Below are positions 37,184 to 45,836 of a stretch of 64,000 nt of DNA, piece after piece (the stretch's first letter is position 1; every line of letters begins with the position of its first letter). Both the position numbers and the translations under genes were made by a program. The notes under the pieces were generated by a model. That model was not told where the DNA came from, did not search any database, and saw only the letters and a list, made by a program, of their open reading frames with translations. Source of the stretch: Thermoanaerobacter uzonensis DSM 18761 (GTDB taxonomy: Bacteria; Bacillota; Thermoanaerobacteria; Thermoanaerobacterales; Thermoanaerobacteraceae); the NCBI RefSeq assembly GCF_900129115.1, contig NZ_FQUR01000008.1, forward strand, positions 186,001 to 250,000. The letters are read 5' to 3'.

Positions 37184-38143
37184 CTATTCCCCCCTTAAAA
37201 GGCATCCATAAACAGGTAAAAAGTATAAATAATCTTCTGTTTCTGTCACAAAAGTAGGTATCCTAAAATAATCTTCCACGTATTCTCTCAAACCTAAAAG
37301 TTTAGAAGTACCACCTAACATGATAATTTTTTGTATATTTTTATGATATGTGGCATAATAAAAGTCAAATATTCTACTTAGCTGTTGAAACATTTCCGAA
37401 AAGGATAAAAGTATAGTATCTTCTATATCCTTATAGTTTTCTTCTCCAATAAATTTTTTTGACCTTTTATATTCTTCTGCTGCTTGAAAATCTATATTAA
37501 AGGCATTCGCAATTATTTGTGTAATTTTATTTCCACCAAACTCTATGCTCCTACTAAAAATGTAATTTCCGTTATTAATCACCGTCACATTGGTAACAAC
37601 TGCCCCTATATCTACAACTGACACTATCCCTTCAGCTAAATTCACCTTTTTACAAGCTTTATAAATTGAATTGCTATAAATATCAATGGCTTCTAATTTT
37701 AATTTTAACATCTCTGCTAATCTAACATATTTTTCTATTATATCCTTTGGAGAAGAGGCAATCAGTACTCTAATCATTTTATCTTTCTCCGCAATATTAG
37801 GTAAATATCTATAATCTATCACATAATTTTCATAGTCAGGAATGTATTGCTCAATCTCATAGTATAAGGCCTTTTCGACTTCCTCTTCTTTCATTAGTGG
37901 CAATTCTAAATCCCTTATTACATTATTTGAGCTGGAAATAGTAAAACACACTTGTTTTTCTTTGATATTGTTCCTTTTCAAAGTCTCATTAATTACATCT
38001 GCCAATGAATTTATATCAATAATTTTACCATTAGTTATTACATTAGAAGGCGTATTTATCATTAACCTTTTACCAAAGAATTTATTCTTTTTTTCTCCAA
38101 CTAATAATTTTGTATTAAAATTCCCTATTTCAATTCCAAGCAT
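37184..38143 (-). CDS. pilM: PilM, actin-like type IV pilus assembly ATPase
   Basis: 319 residues of the FtsA/PilM actin-like fold: GIEIGNFNTKLL near the N-terminus, VVDIGAVVTNVTVI in the middle and IIMLGGTSKLLGL near 275. Cytoplasmic, binds ATP and the N-terminus of PilN. Confidence 0.94.
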   Translation of the reverse strand: MLGIEIGNFNTKLLVGEKKNKFFGKRLMINTPSNVITNGKIIDINSLADVINETLKRNNIKEKQVCFTISSSNNVIRDLELPLMKEEEVEKALYYEIEQYIPDYENYVIDYRYLPNIAEKDKMIRVLIASSPKDIIEKYVRLAEMLKLKLEAIDIYSNSIYKACKKVNLAEGIVSVVDIGAVVTNVTVINNGNYIFSRSIEFGGNKITQIIANAFNIDFQAAEEYKRSKKFIGEENYKDIEDTILLSFSEMFQQLSRIFDFYYATYHKNIQKIIMLGGTSKLLGLREYVEDYFRIPTFVTETEDYLYFLPVYGCLLRGE

Positions 38144-38153
38144 TTTTTACCTC

Positions 38154-38414
38154 CTAATGGCGCTTATTGTTGTTCACTTTAATAGCAGCCATTGTTATAG
38201 CTTTTATTATGTCTACCTCAAATTGCCTGACTAACTCATTTGTCTTTACATATAGTTCTCCTTCTTCTGATACAACATATTTTGGAGGTAAATTGTTAAG
38301 TGCTAAAGCTTTTATGTCCATTCTACACCTGTCGCATTTACAAACGTCTAAATCTTTCAAAACCTTATCCATCATTTGGTCAACAGCGTCTTCCATGTAA
38401 TTTTTAAGATGCAT
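38154..38414 (-). CDS. comFB: ComFB family protein
   Basis: 86 residues, starting LKNYMEDAVDQMMDKVL, with the cysteine cluster CKCDRCRMD at about 25-33 and ALNNLPPKYV, which together match ComFB. Recently characterised ComFB proteins bind cyclic dinucleotides, and one controls pili and competence in cyanobacteria. Here the gene lies inside a pilus operon behind a c-di-GMP riboswitch, so a role as a second messenger receptor for the pilus is plausible but inferred. Confidence 0.85.
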   Translation of the reverse strand: MHLKNYMEDAVDQMMDKVLKDLDVCKCDRCRMDIKALALNNLPPKYVVSEEGELYVKTNELVRQFEVDIIKAITMAAIKVNNNKRH

Positions 38415-38429
38415 AAAAACCCTCTCCCA

Positions 38430-38963
38430 TTATTTTATTTCCCACTTAGAAACAGTAAGTGGGTCGGACGATTCGAGATTAAGTATAAGCTCTGCATATC
38501 CCTCTTTTTTGATGTTTTTGTACTCCCCTGTTGTATTTATGTGTATAATATATGTAAGCCTATTGTAATTGCTATCTAAAGTCATACTTTGTATTGTGTA
38601 TTTTTGGCCAGTATCCCCTAAATACCCTGATTGAGGATATTTATAAAATACGTTTTCCTGAAGATAGTTCTGCACAAAGGAATAGATGCTTTGATATAAA
38701 AATTCTCTTGGTATTTTTTCATTAGTGTTATTTATGATATTTTGTGCCCGCTGAGATAAATCACTAAGTAATTGGTCATTAAACTCATTTTTGGCAATAT
38801 CCAAAGCTGCTTCTGCAGCGTATGAAGCAGAAATAGAATTTGCGTAGGCATGTGAAATTTTATAATTAGTAATAGTAACTTCTAAAATAGCAACCCCAAG
38901 GACTGTGAGAATTAAAATCACCATTAGAGTAAATATTAGGGCAGAACCTCTCTCATTGACCAT
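38430..38963 (-). CDS. PilX-like minor pilin / pilus assembly protein
   Basis: 177 residues. N-terminus NERGSALIFTLMVILILTVLG is the PilX-N type hydrophobic helix; then SYAAEAALDIAKNEF and a variable C-terminal domain. There is a glycine before the hydrophobic run, but no canonical FTLIE. Overlaps the upstream pilin by 11 bases. Confidence 0.82.
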   Translation of the reverse strand: MVNERGSALIFTLMVILILTVLGVAILEVTITNYKISHAYANSISASYAAEAALDIAKNEFNDQLLSDLSQRAQNIINNTNEKIPREFLYQSIYSFVQNYLQENVFYKYPQSGYLGDTGQKYTIQSMTLDSNYNRLTYIIHINTTGEYKNIKKEGYAELILNLESSDPLTVSKWEIK

Positions 38964-39429
38964 TTATATCACTCTTTCTTAAAAAAACATCTGTAGAGAG
39001 GAAAAATCTGTTTGACCCATTATCATCACTTTGCCCAATTATTTGGATATTTATCATGTTCGTACTTTTTTTAGCCACATTAAAACCATAAATCTTGACA
39101 GCTAATTCATGCCCTGCATTGCCATTGGTATAAAGAGCGTGCTTTTTTCTGTCTAGCCTTATGACAAGGCCGTCTATGTTTATGCCATGTCCATTGTCAA
39201 TTACAGTAACATGAGAAGGCCCCTTTTCTAAGGCAGTTACAATGTAATTCATGGCAAATCTGACATTTTGCTCAACATCAACGTTATTCTGTGTACTTAT
39301 AAAAGACTTGTATCCTGAATAATATAAAGATGAATAAATCCCTATCACAACCCCTAATATAGCCAATGTCACGATTAGTTCAATGAGGGTAAAGCCCGCC
39401 TCTTTTTTTACCACCATTTTAACCACCAT
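38953..39429 (-). CDS. PilW-like minor prepilin
   Basis: 158 residues. A type III-style prepilin leader ending KKEAG then FTLIELIVTLAILG, so cleavage by PilD after the glycine is expected. The remainder is a small beta-rich head. It overlaps pilV by 22 bases; ATGs at 39429 and 39417 are both possible and no clear ribosome site decides between them. Confidence 0.85.
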   Translation of the reverse strand: MVVKMVVKKEAGFTLIELIVTLAILGVVIGIYSSLYYSGYKSFISTQNNVDVEQNVRFAMNYIVTALEKGPSHVTVIDNGHGINIDGLVIRLDRKKHALYTNGNAGHELAVKIYGFNVAKKSTNMINIQIIGQSDDNGSNRFFLSTDVFLRKSDINGQ

Positions 39430-40085
39430 GGAATGGTAAGTCTTGCACTTTCTGCCGCTTTTGTGGCAACAGCTTTTAAATTAGTCACTCCTGAATTGAT
39501 TAAATTGATGACTGTACTTACCAGTTTAGGAACTTCTATAATAGACTCCAACCCAAAAGCAGGTATTACTACAAAAAGTATGAATAAAGCAGTCCATATA
39601 GCGATAACAATTATTGCTATTAAATTCAATACATAATTTACTACTCTATCAAAGACGTTTCCTTTAGAACCACCTGAAAAAGGCATATAAACAGGCGTAT
39701 AAGCTGTAATAGCCGTTTTAGGTGCCACTACATAAAGGGTATAAAAAGGAGTGCTTGAACCAGCTTTGCTGACTCTAATTTCATATTGAGAAAGTCCATC
39801 ACCTGAATCTGTGACATGCTGCTCTACATAAGGCAAAAAGCCTTCTTCTTCAAAAATCTCTGCTACTTTTGACAGATCAGAATTATCCTTTACAATTCCA
39901 GCTTTTATGTTTTCTGCAATTGTCTGTGCAATTGTAGCTTCTTTTGTCTTTATCTTAGAGTTAGCAGAAGTTATAGCAGATTGACTAAAAATACCCAAAA
40001 GAGGTATTGCTACTATTGCAAATATAGCTATTGAGACAAGTACCTCTATTAAAGTCATGCCTTTATTATCCTTTAAAATTTTCAT
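39408..40085 (-). CDS. PilV-like minor prepilin with extra C-terminal membrane helix
   Basis: 225 residues. Leader MKILKDNKG then MTLIEVLVSIAIFAIVAIP; head domain to about residue 135. Unusually, a second strong hydrophobic helix (about 143-168) and a Trp-rich end (IPWWLKWW) follow, which a typical minor pilin lacks. This C-terminal part could anchor the protein or reflect a fusion. Confidence 0.8.
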   Translation of the reverse strand: MKILKDNKGMTLIEVLVSIAIFAIVAIPLLGIFSQSAITSANSKIKTKEATIAQTIAENIKAGIVKDNSDLSKVAEIFEEEGFLPYVEQHVTDSGDGLSQYEIRVSKAGSSTPFYTLYVVAPKTAITAYTPVYMPFSGGSKGNVFDRVVNYVLNLIAIIVIAIWTALFILFVVIPAFGLESIIEVPKLVSTVINLINSGVTNLKAVATKAAESARLTIPWWLKWW

Positions 40086-40095
40086 AAAATCACTC

Positions 40096-40545
40096 CTAAT
40101 AATTCCCCTTTATCATAATACGCCCTGTAGCAGGAAGCAAAGTTATATAAATTTCTTTTTTGTCATTTTTTAAAGTTATTGTACAACCTCCAGTAGATGG
40201 AACCCCCATATGATTAAATCTTATTTCTTTTTGTATATTTTTCTCTATTAGAATTCCTTTAGGCAAATCCTTTGTCTTAATATTTTTATCGTCCTCATAT
40301 CTATTTATGTAATAACCAGTCTTATCGGGTTTGATTTCAAAATATAAATTTTCTCTTTCGAAAATACTTTTGTGCTGTATGTACCTTAAGTCATTTACAA
40401 CCTCACGTGCAATCAGAGTAAGCCTTATATTTGACTTCGTCGTATCAAAAAAGTCAGTCGAAGGAATAACTATAAGAACTATAACTGTAAAAATTGCCAA
40501 AACCGTTACAAGCTCTATTAAAGTTAATCCTTCATCTCTTTTCAT
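40096..40545 (-). CDS. GspH/FimT-like minor prepilin
   Basis: 149 residues: MKRDEG leader, then LTLIELVTVLAIFTVIVLIVIP, and a beta-rich GspH-like head with CTITLKNDKKEIYITLLPATGRI. Processed by PilD. Follows pilD by 4 bases and precedes the PilV-like pilin. Confidence 0.88.
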   Translation of the reverse strand: MKRDEGLTLIELVTVLAIFTVIVLIVIPSTDFFDTTKSNIRLTLIAREVVNDLRYIQHKSIFERENLYFEIKPDKTGYYINRYEDDKNIKTKDLPKGILIEKNIQKEIRFNHMGVPSTGGCTITLKNDKKEIYITLLPATGRIMIKGNY

Positions 40546-40549
40546 AAGC

Positions 40550-41308
40550 TTAACCTCTTATGAATTTTATATAATAGTTAAGAATCTCATACCCATACAA
40601 AATTGAAATAAACCATGCAAAAGAAATATAAGGTGCAAAAGGAATATAATCTTTTCTTCCTTTAATTTTCAAAGCTACTAATATAACTCCTCCTAATGCT
40701 CCAATGATTACAGAAAGGAAAAGCACTAAAATTGTAAGCTTCCATCCTATAAAAAATCCAATTAAAGCCATCAATTTTATGTCCCCTCCTCCCATCTCTC
40801 CTCTTGAAATTAAAGAGATGAGAAGGAGAATTCCTCCACCTAAGACTAAACCCAACACATAATCCAAAAATCCATAATTGTACATTAACAATCGAAAGAT
40901 TATAGCACCTACAAATCCTGCAATAATTATTTTATTTGGCACTATTTTGTGTTCCATATCAATAAAACTTATTGAAATCAATATAGAAGCTAAAAACATG
41001 TAAGAAAAAGCTTTAAAATCTAAACCAAATTTATAGTAAATTATCAAAAACACAATTCCAGTCAATGCTTCAACAACAGGATACCTTATTGAAATTTTTT
41101 CTCCGCAATACCTACATCTTCCTTTAAGTAAAATATAACTCAATATAGGCATTAAATCAATAGTTTTTAATTCATGTCCACATTTAGGGCAATGAGAAGG
41201 AGGATAGACTATTGACTCTTTTCTTGGCACTCTGTGTATGACCACATTTAAAAAACTTCCTATAATTGTGCCGAATAAAAATATGAGTATGTAAAGTAGT
41301 ATTTTCAT
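40550..41308 (-). CDS. pilD: PilD prepilin peptidase (A24)
   Basis: 252 residues with about seven membrane helices. N-terminal Zn-binding CPKC and CRYC pairs within the cytoplasmic loop, and the catalytic aspartates in SFIDMEHKIVPN and GEMGGGDIKLM. Cleaves and can N-methylate prepilins. Follows pilA, with a stem-loop in between. Confidence 0.97.
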   Translation of the reverse strand: MKILLYILIFLFGTIIGSFLNVVIHRVPRKESIVYPPSHCPKCGHELKTIDLMPILSYILLKGRCRYCGEKISIRYPVVEALTGIVFLIIYYKFGLDFKAFSYMFLASILISISFIDMEHKIVPNKIIIAGFVGAIIFRLLMYNYGFLDYVLGLVLGGGILLLISLISRGEMGGGDIKLMALIGFFIGWKLTILVLFLSVIIGALGGVILVALKIKGRKDYIPFAPYISFAWFISILYGYEILNYYIKFIRG

Positions 41309-41334
41309 AATGACCTCCTAAAAAAATAATAGGA

Positions 41335-41352
41335 AGGGCACAAAAGTGCCCT
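41335..41352 (-). terminator. Stem-loop between pilA and pilD
   Basis: AGGGCAC and GTGCCCT around AAAA/TTTT, 4 bases after the pilA stop, then a T-rich stretch ending in seven T before pilD. Probably a partial terminator or RNase barrier that raises pilA over the minor genes. Confidence 0.65.
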
Positions 41353-41355
41353 GGA

Positions 41356-41745
41356 TTATTTAATTATTTCATATGGAGCAGTAGCTAAAATTGCTCCATT
41401 ATCAATAGACACTTGAACTTTATGATTATTTTTATCAAGAGTAATTACAAATTTGCTTCCGCTAGATTGAGGTATGTAATTATCAGCTAAATAATGTTCA
41501 TTGTATAATTGATCCACTGTAGGGATATTATCATCACTACCCTTATCCAGAATCCATCTTGCTGCTGCATCTGCTATAATTTGTGCTGAAGCCTTATCAG
41601 CTTTTTCTTTAGAACTAGTTAATGTCCCTGTGAATTGAGGCACTGCAATGGCTGCCAGTACACCTAAAATTGCAATGACAACAATCAATTCAATTAGTGT
41701 AAAACCTCTCTCATCCTTGTTTAATGCTTTTACAAACCATTCCAT
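41356..41745 (-). CDS. pilA: PilA/ComGC-like major type IV prepilin
   Basis: 129 residues. Leader of 14 residues ending DERG, then FTLIELIVVIAILGVLAAIAVPQF, the classical N-terminal pilin helix with the conserved E5, and a small head (about 40-129). Its place before a stem-loop, and the fit to the consensus, mark it as the major pilin. Confidence 0.92.
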   Translation of the reverse strand: MEWFVKALNKDERGFTLIELIVVIAILGVLAAIAVPQFTGTLTSSKEKADKASAQIIADAAARWILDKGSDDNIPTVDQLYNEHYLADNYIPQSSGSKFVITLDKNNHKVQVSIDNGAILATAPYEIIK

Positions 41746-41769
41746 CCTTTTTCACCCCCTTTCCCAATA

Positions 41770-42981
41770 TCACTGGCCTATGAAATTGTATAATTGGAAC
41801 AGCGGCATGACAATTGAAATAACTATAAATCCTACCACTGTCGCTAGTATAACAATTATTAAAGGCTCTAGAAGAGTTGTCATTTGTGACACGGCTGTAT
41901 CCACTTCTCCGTCATAAAAATCCGCAGTTTTATTTAATATGCTGTCCAATGAACCTGAACTTTCACCAATACTTATCATCTGAATTACCATTGGCGGGAA
42001 AATGCCAATTCTTTTTAAAGGATCAGAAAGAGGTAAGCCTTTTTTTATATCCTCTTGCGCTTTTTTAAGTCCCTCTGCTACTACTATATTACCCACAACT
42101 TTTTCTACTACTTCCATCGCCGCAATCAAGGGTATTCCTGCGTTTATTAAAGTCCCTAAAGTCCTTGTAAATCTCGAAGTTAAAATTTTTCTGTTCAATG
42201 ATCCAAAGATTGGCATGTTTAAAAGCATTCTATCATAAATGCGCCTTCCTTCAGGTGTCTTCAAAAAACTCGAAATCGAATAAGAAATCAGGAAAATTCC
42301 TCCTGTGTAAAAGTACCAATATTGAGATATAGAGCTGCTTATAGCAATTAATATTCGAGTAGGAAGAGGCAACTGGACTCCAGCATTTTTAAACATACCT
42401 ACAAAAATAGGTAAAACATTTGTCAAAAGAAAAATAACAACTAATACAGCTACAACAGATACAATAAGAGGATAAGTCAAGGCAGATTTTACCTTCTGAT
42501 TTAGGTCATTTTCTTTTTCATAGTGGTCTGCCATTTCATTCATAACTTTATCCAAAGTACCACTTACTTCTCCTACTTCCACCATATTGTACAAAAGCAT
42601 AGGAAAAACTTCTCCATGTTTTTTCATCGCATCAGATAAAGTCTTCCCCTTCTGAACTTCTTCATAAACTTCGCTTATAGCTTTTTTTAATCTCTTATTC
42701 TCCACTTGTTCCTTCATAGTGGCCAAAGCAGTCACTATGGTAATACCTGCATTTATCAAGGTAGCAAATTGCCTGCAAAAAACAGCAATGTCTTTTATCT
42801 TAACCTTTTTAAAAGAACCAAAATCTAATATATCCTGTTTTACAATTTCTTCTTTGATATCAATTATATAATAATTTTTTTGCTTTAAAACGTCAATGCA
42901 CTGAGACTTAGAATCAACTTCCAAAGTCCCTGTAACGAGATTTCCTCCCATATCCCTTGCCCTATATGCATACAACGGCAT
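41770..42981 (-). CDS. pilC: PilC/GspF inner-membrane platform protein
   Basis: 403 residues, two homologous GspF domains (about 65-190 and 270-395), each with membrane helices; FCRQFATLINAGITIVTAL begins the first, SRFTRTLGTLINAGIPLI the second. The platform for PilB- and PilT-driven assembly and retraction. Confidence 0.96.
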   Translation of the reverse strand: MPLYAYRARDMGGNLVTGTLEVDSKSQCIDVLKQKNYYIIDIKEEIVKQDILDFGSFKKVKIKDIAVFCRQFATLINAGITIVTALATMKEQVENKRLKKAISEVYEEVQKGKTLSDAMKKHGEVFPMLLYNMVEVGEVSGTLDKVMNEMADHYEKENDLNQKVKSALTYPLIVSVVAVLVVIFLLTNVLPIFVGMFKNAGVQLPLPTRILIAISSSISQYWYFYTGGIFLISYSISSFLKTPEGRRIYDRMLLNMPIFGSLNRKILTSRFTRTLGTLINAGIPLIAAMEVVEKVVGNIVVAEGLKKAQEDIKKGLPLSDPLKRIGIFPPMVIQMISIGESSGSLDSILNKTADFYDGEVDTAVSQMTTLLEPLIIVILATVVGFIVISIVMPLFQLYNFIGQ

Positions 42982-42991
42982 ATAATCACCT

Positions 42992-44041
42992 CTATATCAT
43001 GCGAGAAAAATTCTCTTGGTCCACACAATAGTTCAATGCATCCTCCAAAGAAATAACTCCTCTTTTTAACAGATGTAAAATAGACATATCCATTGTCATC
43101 ATGCCAAACTTGCTGCCTGTTTGAACTGCCGACTGTATCTGGAAAGTCTTCCCTTCTCTTATGAGATTTCTTATAGCAGGAGTAGTAATCATCACTTCTG
43201 TCGCAACTACTCTGCCAGTGTTGTCCTTTTTAGGTATAAGCTGTTGAGAAATAATTCCCTCTAAAACATTTGAAAGCTGTATTTTTATCTGCTGCTGTTG
43301 ATGGGGAGGAAAAACATCAATAATCCTATCGATCGTCTTTACAGCTCCTATTGTGTGAAGAGTGGATAAAACAAGATGGCCTGTCTCAGCAGCAGTTATG
43401 GCAATTTGAATAGTTTCTAAATCCCTCATCTCTCCAACTAATATAACATCTGGGTCTTCCCTTAAAGCAGCCCTTAAAGCAGAAGCGAAAGATGCCGCAT
43501 CATGCCCAATTTCTCTTTGATTTACTATGCTTTTGTTGTGTTTATGTAAATATTCTATAGGGTCTTCAAGGGTAAGAATATGGCATGTCCTTTTAGAATT
43601 TATCCAGTCCACCATTGAAGCTAACGTAGTAGATTTACCACTACCTGTAGGCCCTGTCACCAGTATAAGCCCTCTTGTCTTTAAAGCTAAGTCTTTAAGT
43701 ATTGGAGGAAGCCCCAATTCTTCTATGGAAGGAATCCGCAAAGCTACTGACCTTATTGCAAGACTATAACTTCCCCTCTGTTTATAGACATTTATTCTAA
43801 ACCTTCCTAATCCTGTAACTGAATAAGACAAGTCAATGTCCCCATTTTGCTCTAATTTTCGCAATTGGTCACTTGTCAATAAATCTTTCACTATTTCTTC
43901 TGTCTGCCCAGGAGTGAAAGGTTCACCTTCTACTTTTTCTAAATAACCATTAATTCTAAGAACTGGAGGCACTCCCACCGTTATATGCAAATCAGAAGCT
44001 TTTTTTTCAACTACTAATTCTAAAAGTCCTTTTGTATCCAT
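42992..44041 (-). CDS. pilT: PilT retraction ATPase
   Basis: 349 residues. Secretion ATPase with Walker A VTGPTGSGKSTT near 127-138, LEDPIEYLH, VGEMRDLETI and the AIRNLIREGK C-terminal signature typical of PilT. Drives pilus retraction and twitching. The ATG at 44041 lies 10 bases after GAGG; upstream in-frame TTG and ATG are close alternatives. Overlaps the pilB end. Confidence 0.95.
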   Translation of the reverse strand: MDTKGLLELVVEKKASDLHITVGVPPVLRINGYLEKVEGEPFTPGQTEEIVKDLLTSDQLRKLEQNGDIDLSYSVTGLGRFRINVYKQRGSYSLAIRSVALRIPSIEELGLPPILKDLALKTRGLILVTGPTGSGKSTTLASMVDWINSKRTCHILTLEDPIEYLHKHNKSIVNQREIGHDAASFASALRAALREDPDVILVGEMRDLETIQIAITAAETGHLVLSTLHTIGAVKTIDRIIDVFPPHQQQQIKIQLSNVLEGIISQQLIPKKDNTGRVVATEVMITTPAIRNLIREGKTFQIQSAVQTGSKFGMMTMDMSILHLLKRGVISLEDALNYCVDQENFSRMI

Positions 44042-44046
44042 ATGCA

Positions 44047-45723
44047 TCAATCCTCGTACGTTAGTCGTAACATTTCATCAATTGTAGTTTTTCCTTCTAA
44101 GACAAGTCTTTTGGCACTTTCCCTTAAAGTTTTCATTCCATTTTTCACCGCTTGTTCTTTAATTACATCAGAAGAAGCTTTAGAGTTTATAAGCTCTCTG
44201 ATATCAGAAGTGATAATCATTATCTCATATATAGGAATTCTTCCTCTATATCCTGTTTTATTACAAACAGGGCATCCTTTTCCTCTGGATAAAGTAATGT
44301 CTTCCTTCTCCTCTAATCCCAGTATTTTTTTCTCACTCTCTGAAGCTTTATAAGAAATTTTACAATTATCGCATATTTTTCTCGCTAGCCTTTGAGCAAT
44401 AACTCCAACCACAGCAGAAGAAACAAGATAAGGCTCTATACCCATATCAATAAGCCTTGTCACTGCCCCTGCTGCATCATTTGTGTGCAGAGTAGAAAGA
44501 ACCAAATGCCCCGTTATAGCAGAGCGAATAGCTATCTCTGCAGTTTCTGTATCCCTAATTTCTCCAATCATGACGACATCCGGATCTTGTCTTAAAATAG
44601 ACCGAAGAGCAGTAGCAAAAGTAAGACCTGCTTTTTCATTAACTTGCACTTGATTTATTCCTTCTATTGAATACTCAACAGGGTCTTCAACAGTTATTAT
44701 ATTGATATTAGGTTTGTTAAGCTCTTTTAACATGGCGTACAAAGTTGTGGTTTTTCCACTGCCTGTAGGACCAGTCAAAAGTACTATACCATGAGGTCTT
44801 TTTATCAGCTTATCAAAAAGTGCCACGTCTTTTTCATCAAAGCCCAACTGTTCTTTTGTCATCACGAAATTTTCTTTATCCAAAAGCCTTAAAACTAATT
44901 TTTCTCCAAAAACAGTAGGCAAAGAAGAAACCCTCACATCTATATTCTTTTCGTTTGAAACAAACTCAAACCTTCCGTCCTGTGGAAGTCTCCTCTCTGC
45001 AATATTCATGCTTGCCATTATTTTTATCCTTGTTACCACTGGAGCATGAGTGCTTTTTATAGTTCTCATAGCCTCTGTTAATTGTCCATCTATCCTAAAT
45101 CGAATTCGCAAGTCCTTCTCTGTAGGTTCAATGTGAATATCTGAAGCTCTATTTTTTATTGCCTGTTCAATTATAGAATTTACAAAGCGTACAGCAGGCG
45201 CATTTTGCACTTCTTCCAGAATTTCATTTGGCAGCTCATTCGCAGGTTCACTTTGGAATTCCTTTTTGAAATCTTGGACTGCTTTCTCTGCCTGTTCTCT
45301 TCCGTAAATTCTATCTATAGCTTTTAGAATGCTACTTTCAGAAGCAATCAATGGTTTTACATTTTGCTTTGTTAAAATTTTTACATCGTCAATAGCAAAG
45401 ATATTGAGAGGATCTGCCATTGCTACCAATACACCATCTTCATCTTTTTTTATAGGAATAATAGTATGTCTTTTAGCAACAGCCTCGGGAATTAATTTTG
45501 CCACATCTGGGTCAATATAGTATTTTTGCAAATCTACATGTGGAATGCCTAATTGAAATTCTAAAGCCTCTAGTATTTGATTTTCTGTAACATACCCCAA
45601 TTTAATAAGAACTTTTCCTAATTTTTCTCCTGTTTTATTCTGAACTTCTATTGCGTGTTTTAGTTGTTCTTCTGTTATAAGCCCTACCTCAACTAAAAGC
45701 TCTCCTAGCTTTTTCTTGGCCAT
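44047..45723 (-). CDS. pilB: PilB assembly ATPase with MshEN c-di-GMP-binding N-terminus
   Basis: 558 residues. Residues about 1-65 are an MshEN/T2SSE-N domain with two tandem motifs (KLGELLVEVGLITEEQLKHA; KLGKVLIKLGYVTENQILEA), the pattern that binds c-di-GMP in MshE. Then N2 and the ATPase domain with Walker A TGPTGSGKTTT, VEDPVEYSI, IGEIRDTETA and a zinc tetracysteine CDNC...CPVC. ATG at 45723 follows GGAGG; a longer frame would run into the riboswitch. Confidence 0.96.
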   Translation of the reverse strand: MAKKKLGELLVEVGLITEEQLKHAIEVQNKTGEKLGKVLIKLGYVTENQILEALEFQLGIPHVDLQKYYIDPDVAKLIPEAVAKRHTIIPIKKDEDGVLVAMADPLNIFAIDDVKILTKQNVKPLIASESSILKAIDRIYGREQAEKAVQDFKKEFQSEPANELPNEILEEVQNAPAVRFVNSIIEQAIKNRASDIHIEPTEKDLRIRFRIDGQLTEAMRTIKSTHAPVVTRIKIMASMNIAERRLPQDGRFEFVSNEKNIDVRVSSLPTVFGEKLVLRLLDKENFVMTKEQLGFDEKDVALFDKLIKRPHGIVLLTGPTGSGKTTTLYAMLKELNKPNINIITVEDPVEYSIEGINQVQVNEKAGLTFATALRSILRQDPDVVMIGEIRDTETAEIAIRSAITGHLVLSTLHTNDAAGAVTRLIDMGIEPYLVSSAVVGVIAQRLARKICDNCKISYKASESEKKILGLEEKEDITLSRGKGCPVCNKTGYRGRIPIYEIMIITSDIRELINSKASSDVIKEQAVKNGMKTLRESAKRLVLEGKTTIDEMLRLTYED

Positions 45724-45736
45724 AAAATATACCTCC

Positions 45737-45764
45737 AAAAATAATAAAGCCGACATAAAGCCGG
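45737..45764 (-). terminator. Riboswitch-controlled terminator before pilB
   Basis: CCGGC, loop TTTAT, GTCGG then TTTATTATTTTT on the minus strand. Its loop and first arm overlap the 3' strand of the riboswitch P1 stem (CTTTAT) and the conserved CAACCG, so aptamer and terminator exclude each other. Ligand binding should therefore allow pilB transcription. Confidence 0.75.
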
Positions 45765-45828
45765 TTGCACCACTGTATCCGTGAGGCATAAAGTGCCCAC
45801 ATATAGCCTCACTTCATCTACTCTTTAT
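45755..45828 (-). ncRNA. c-di-GMP-II riboswitch aptamer
   Basis: In order on the minus strand: P1 5' strand ATAAAG, GATGAA, stem GTGAGGC, then GGGCACTTT, stem partner GCCTCAC, CAGTGGTGCAACCGG and the P1 3' strand CTTTAT. This is the order and wording of the class II c-di-GMP aptamer (GATGAA...GGGCACTT...GTGCAACCG). It lies between aroE and pilB and is followed at once by a terminator hairpin. In Clostridioides the same class turns on pilin genes when c-di-GMP rises. Confidence 0.88.
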
Positions 45829-45836
45829 AAAATATT

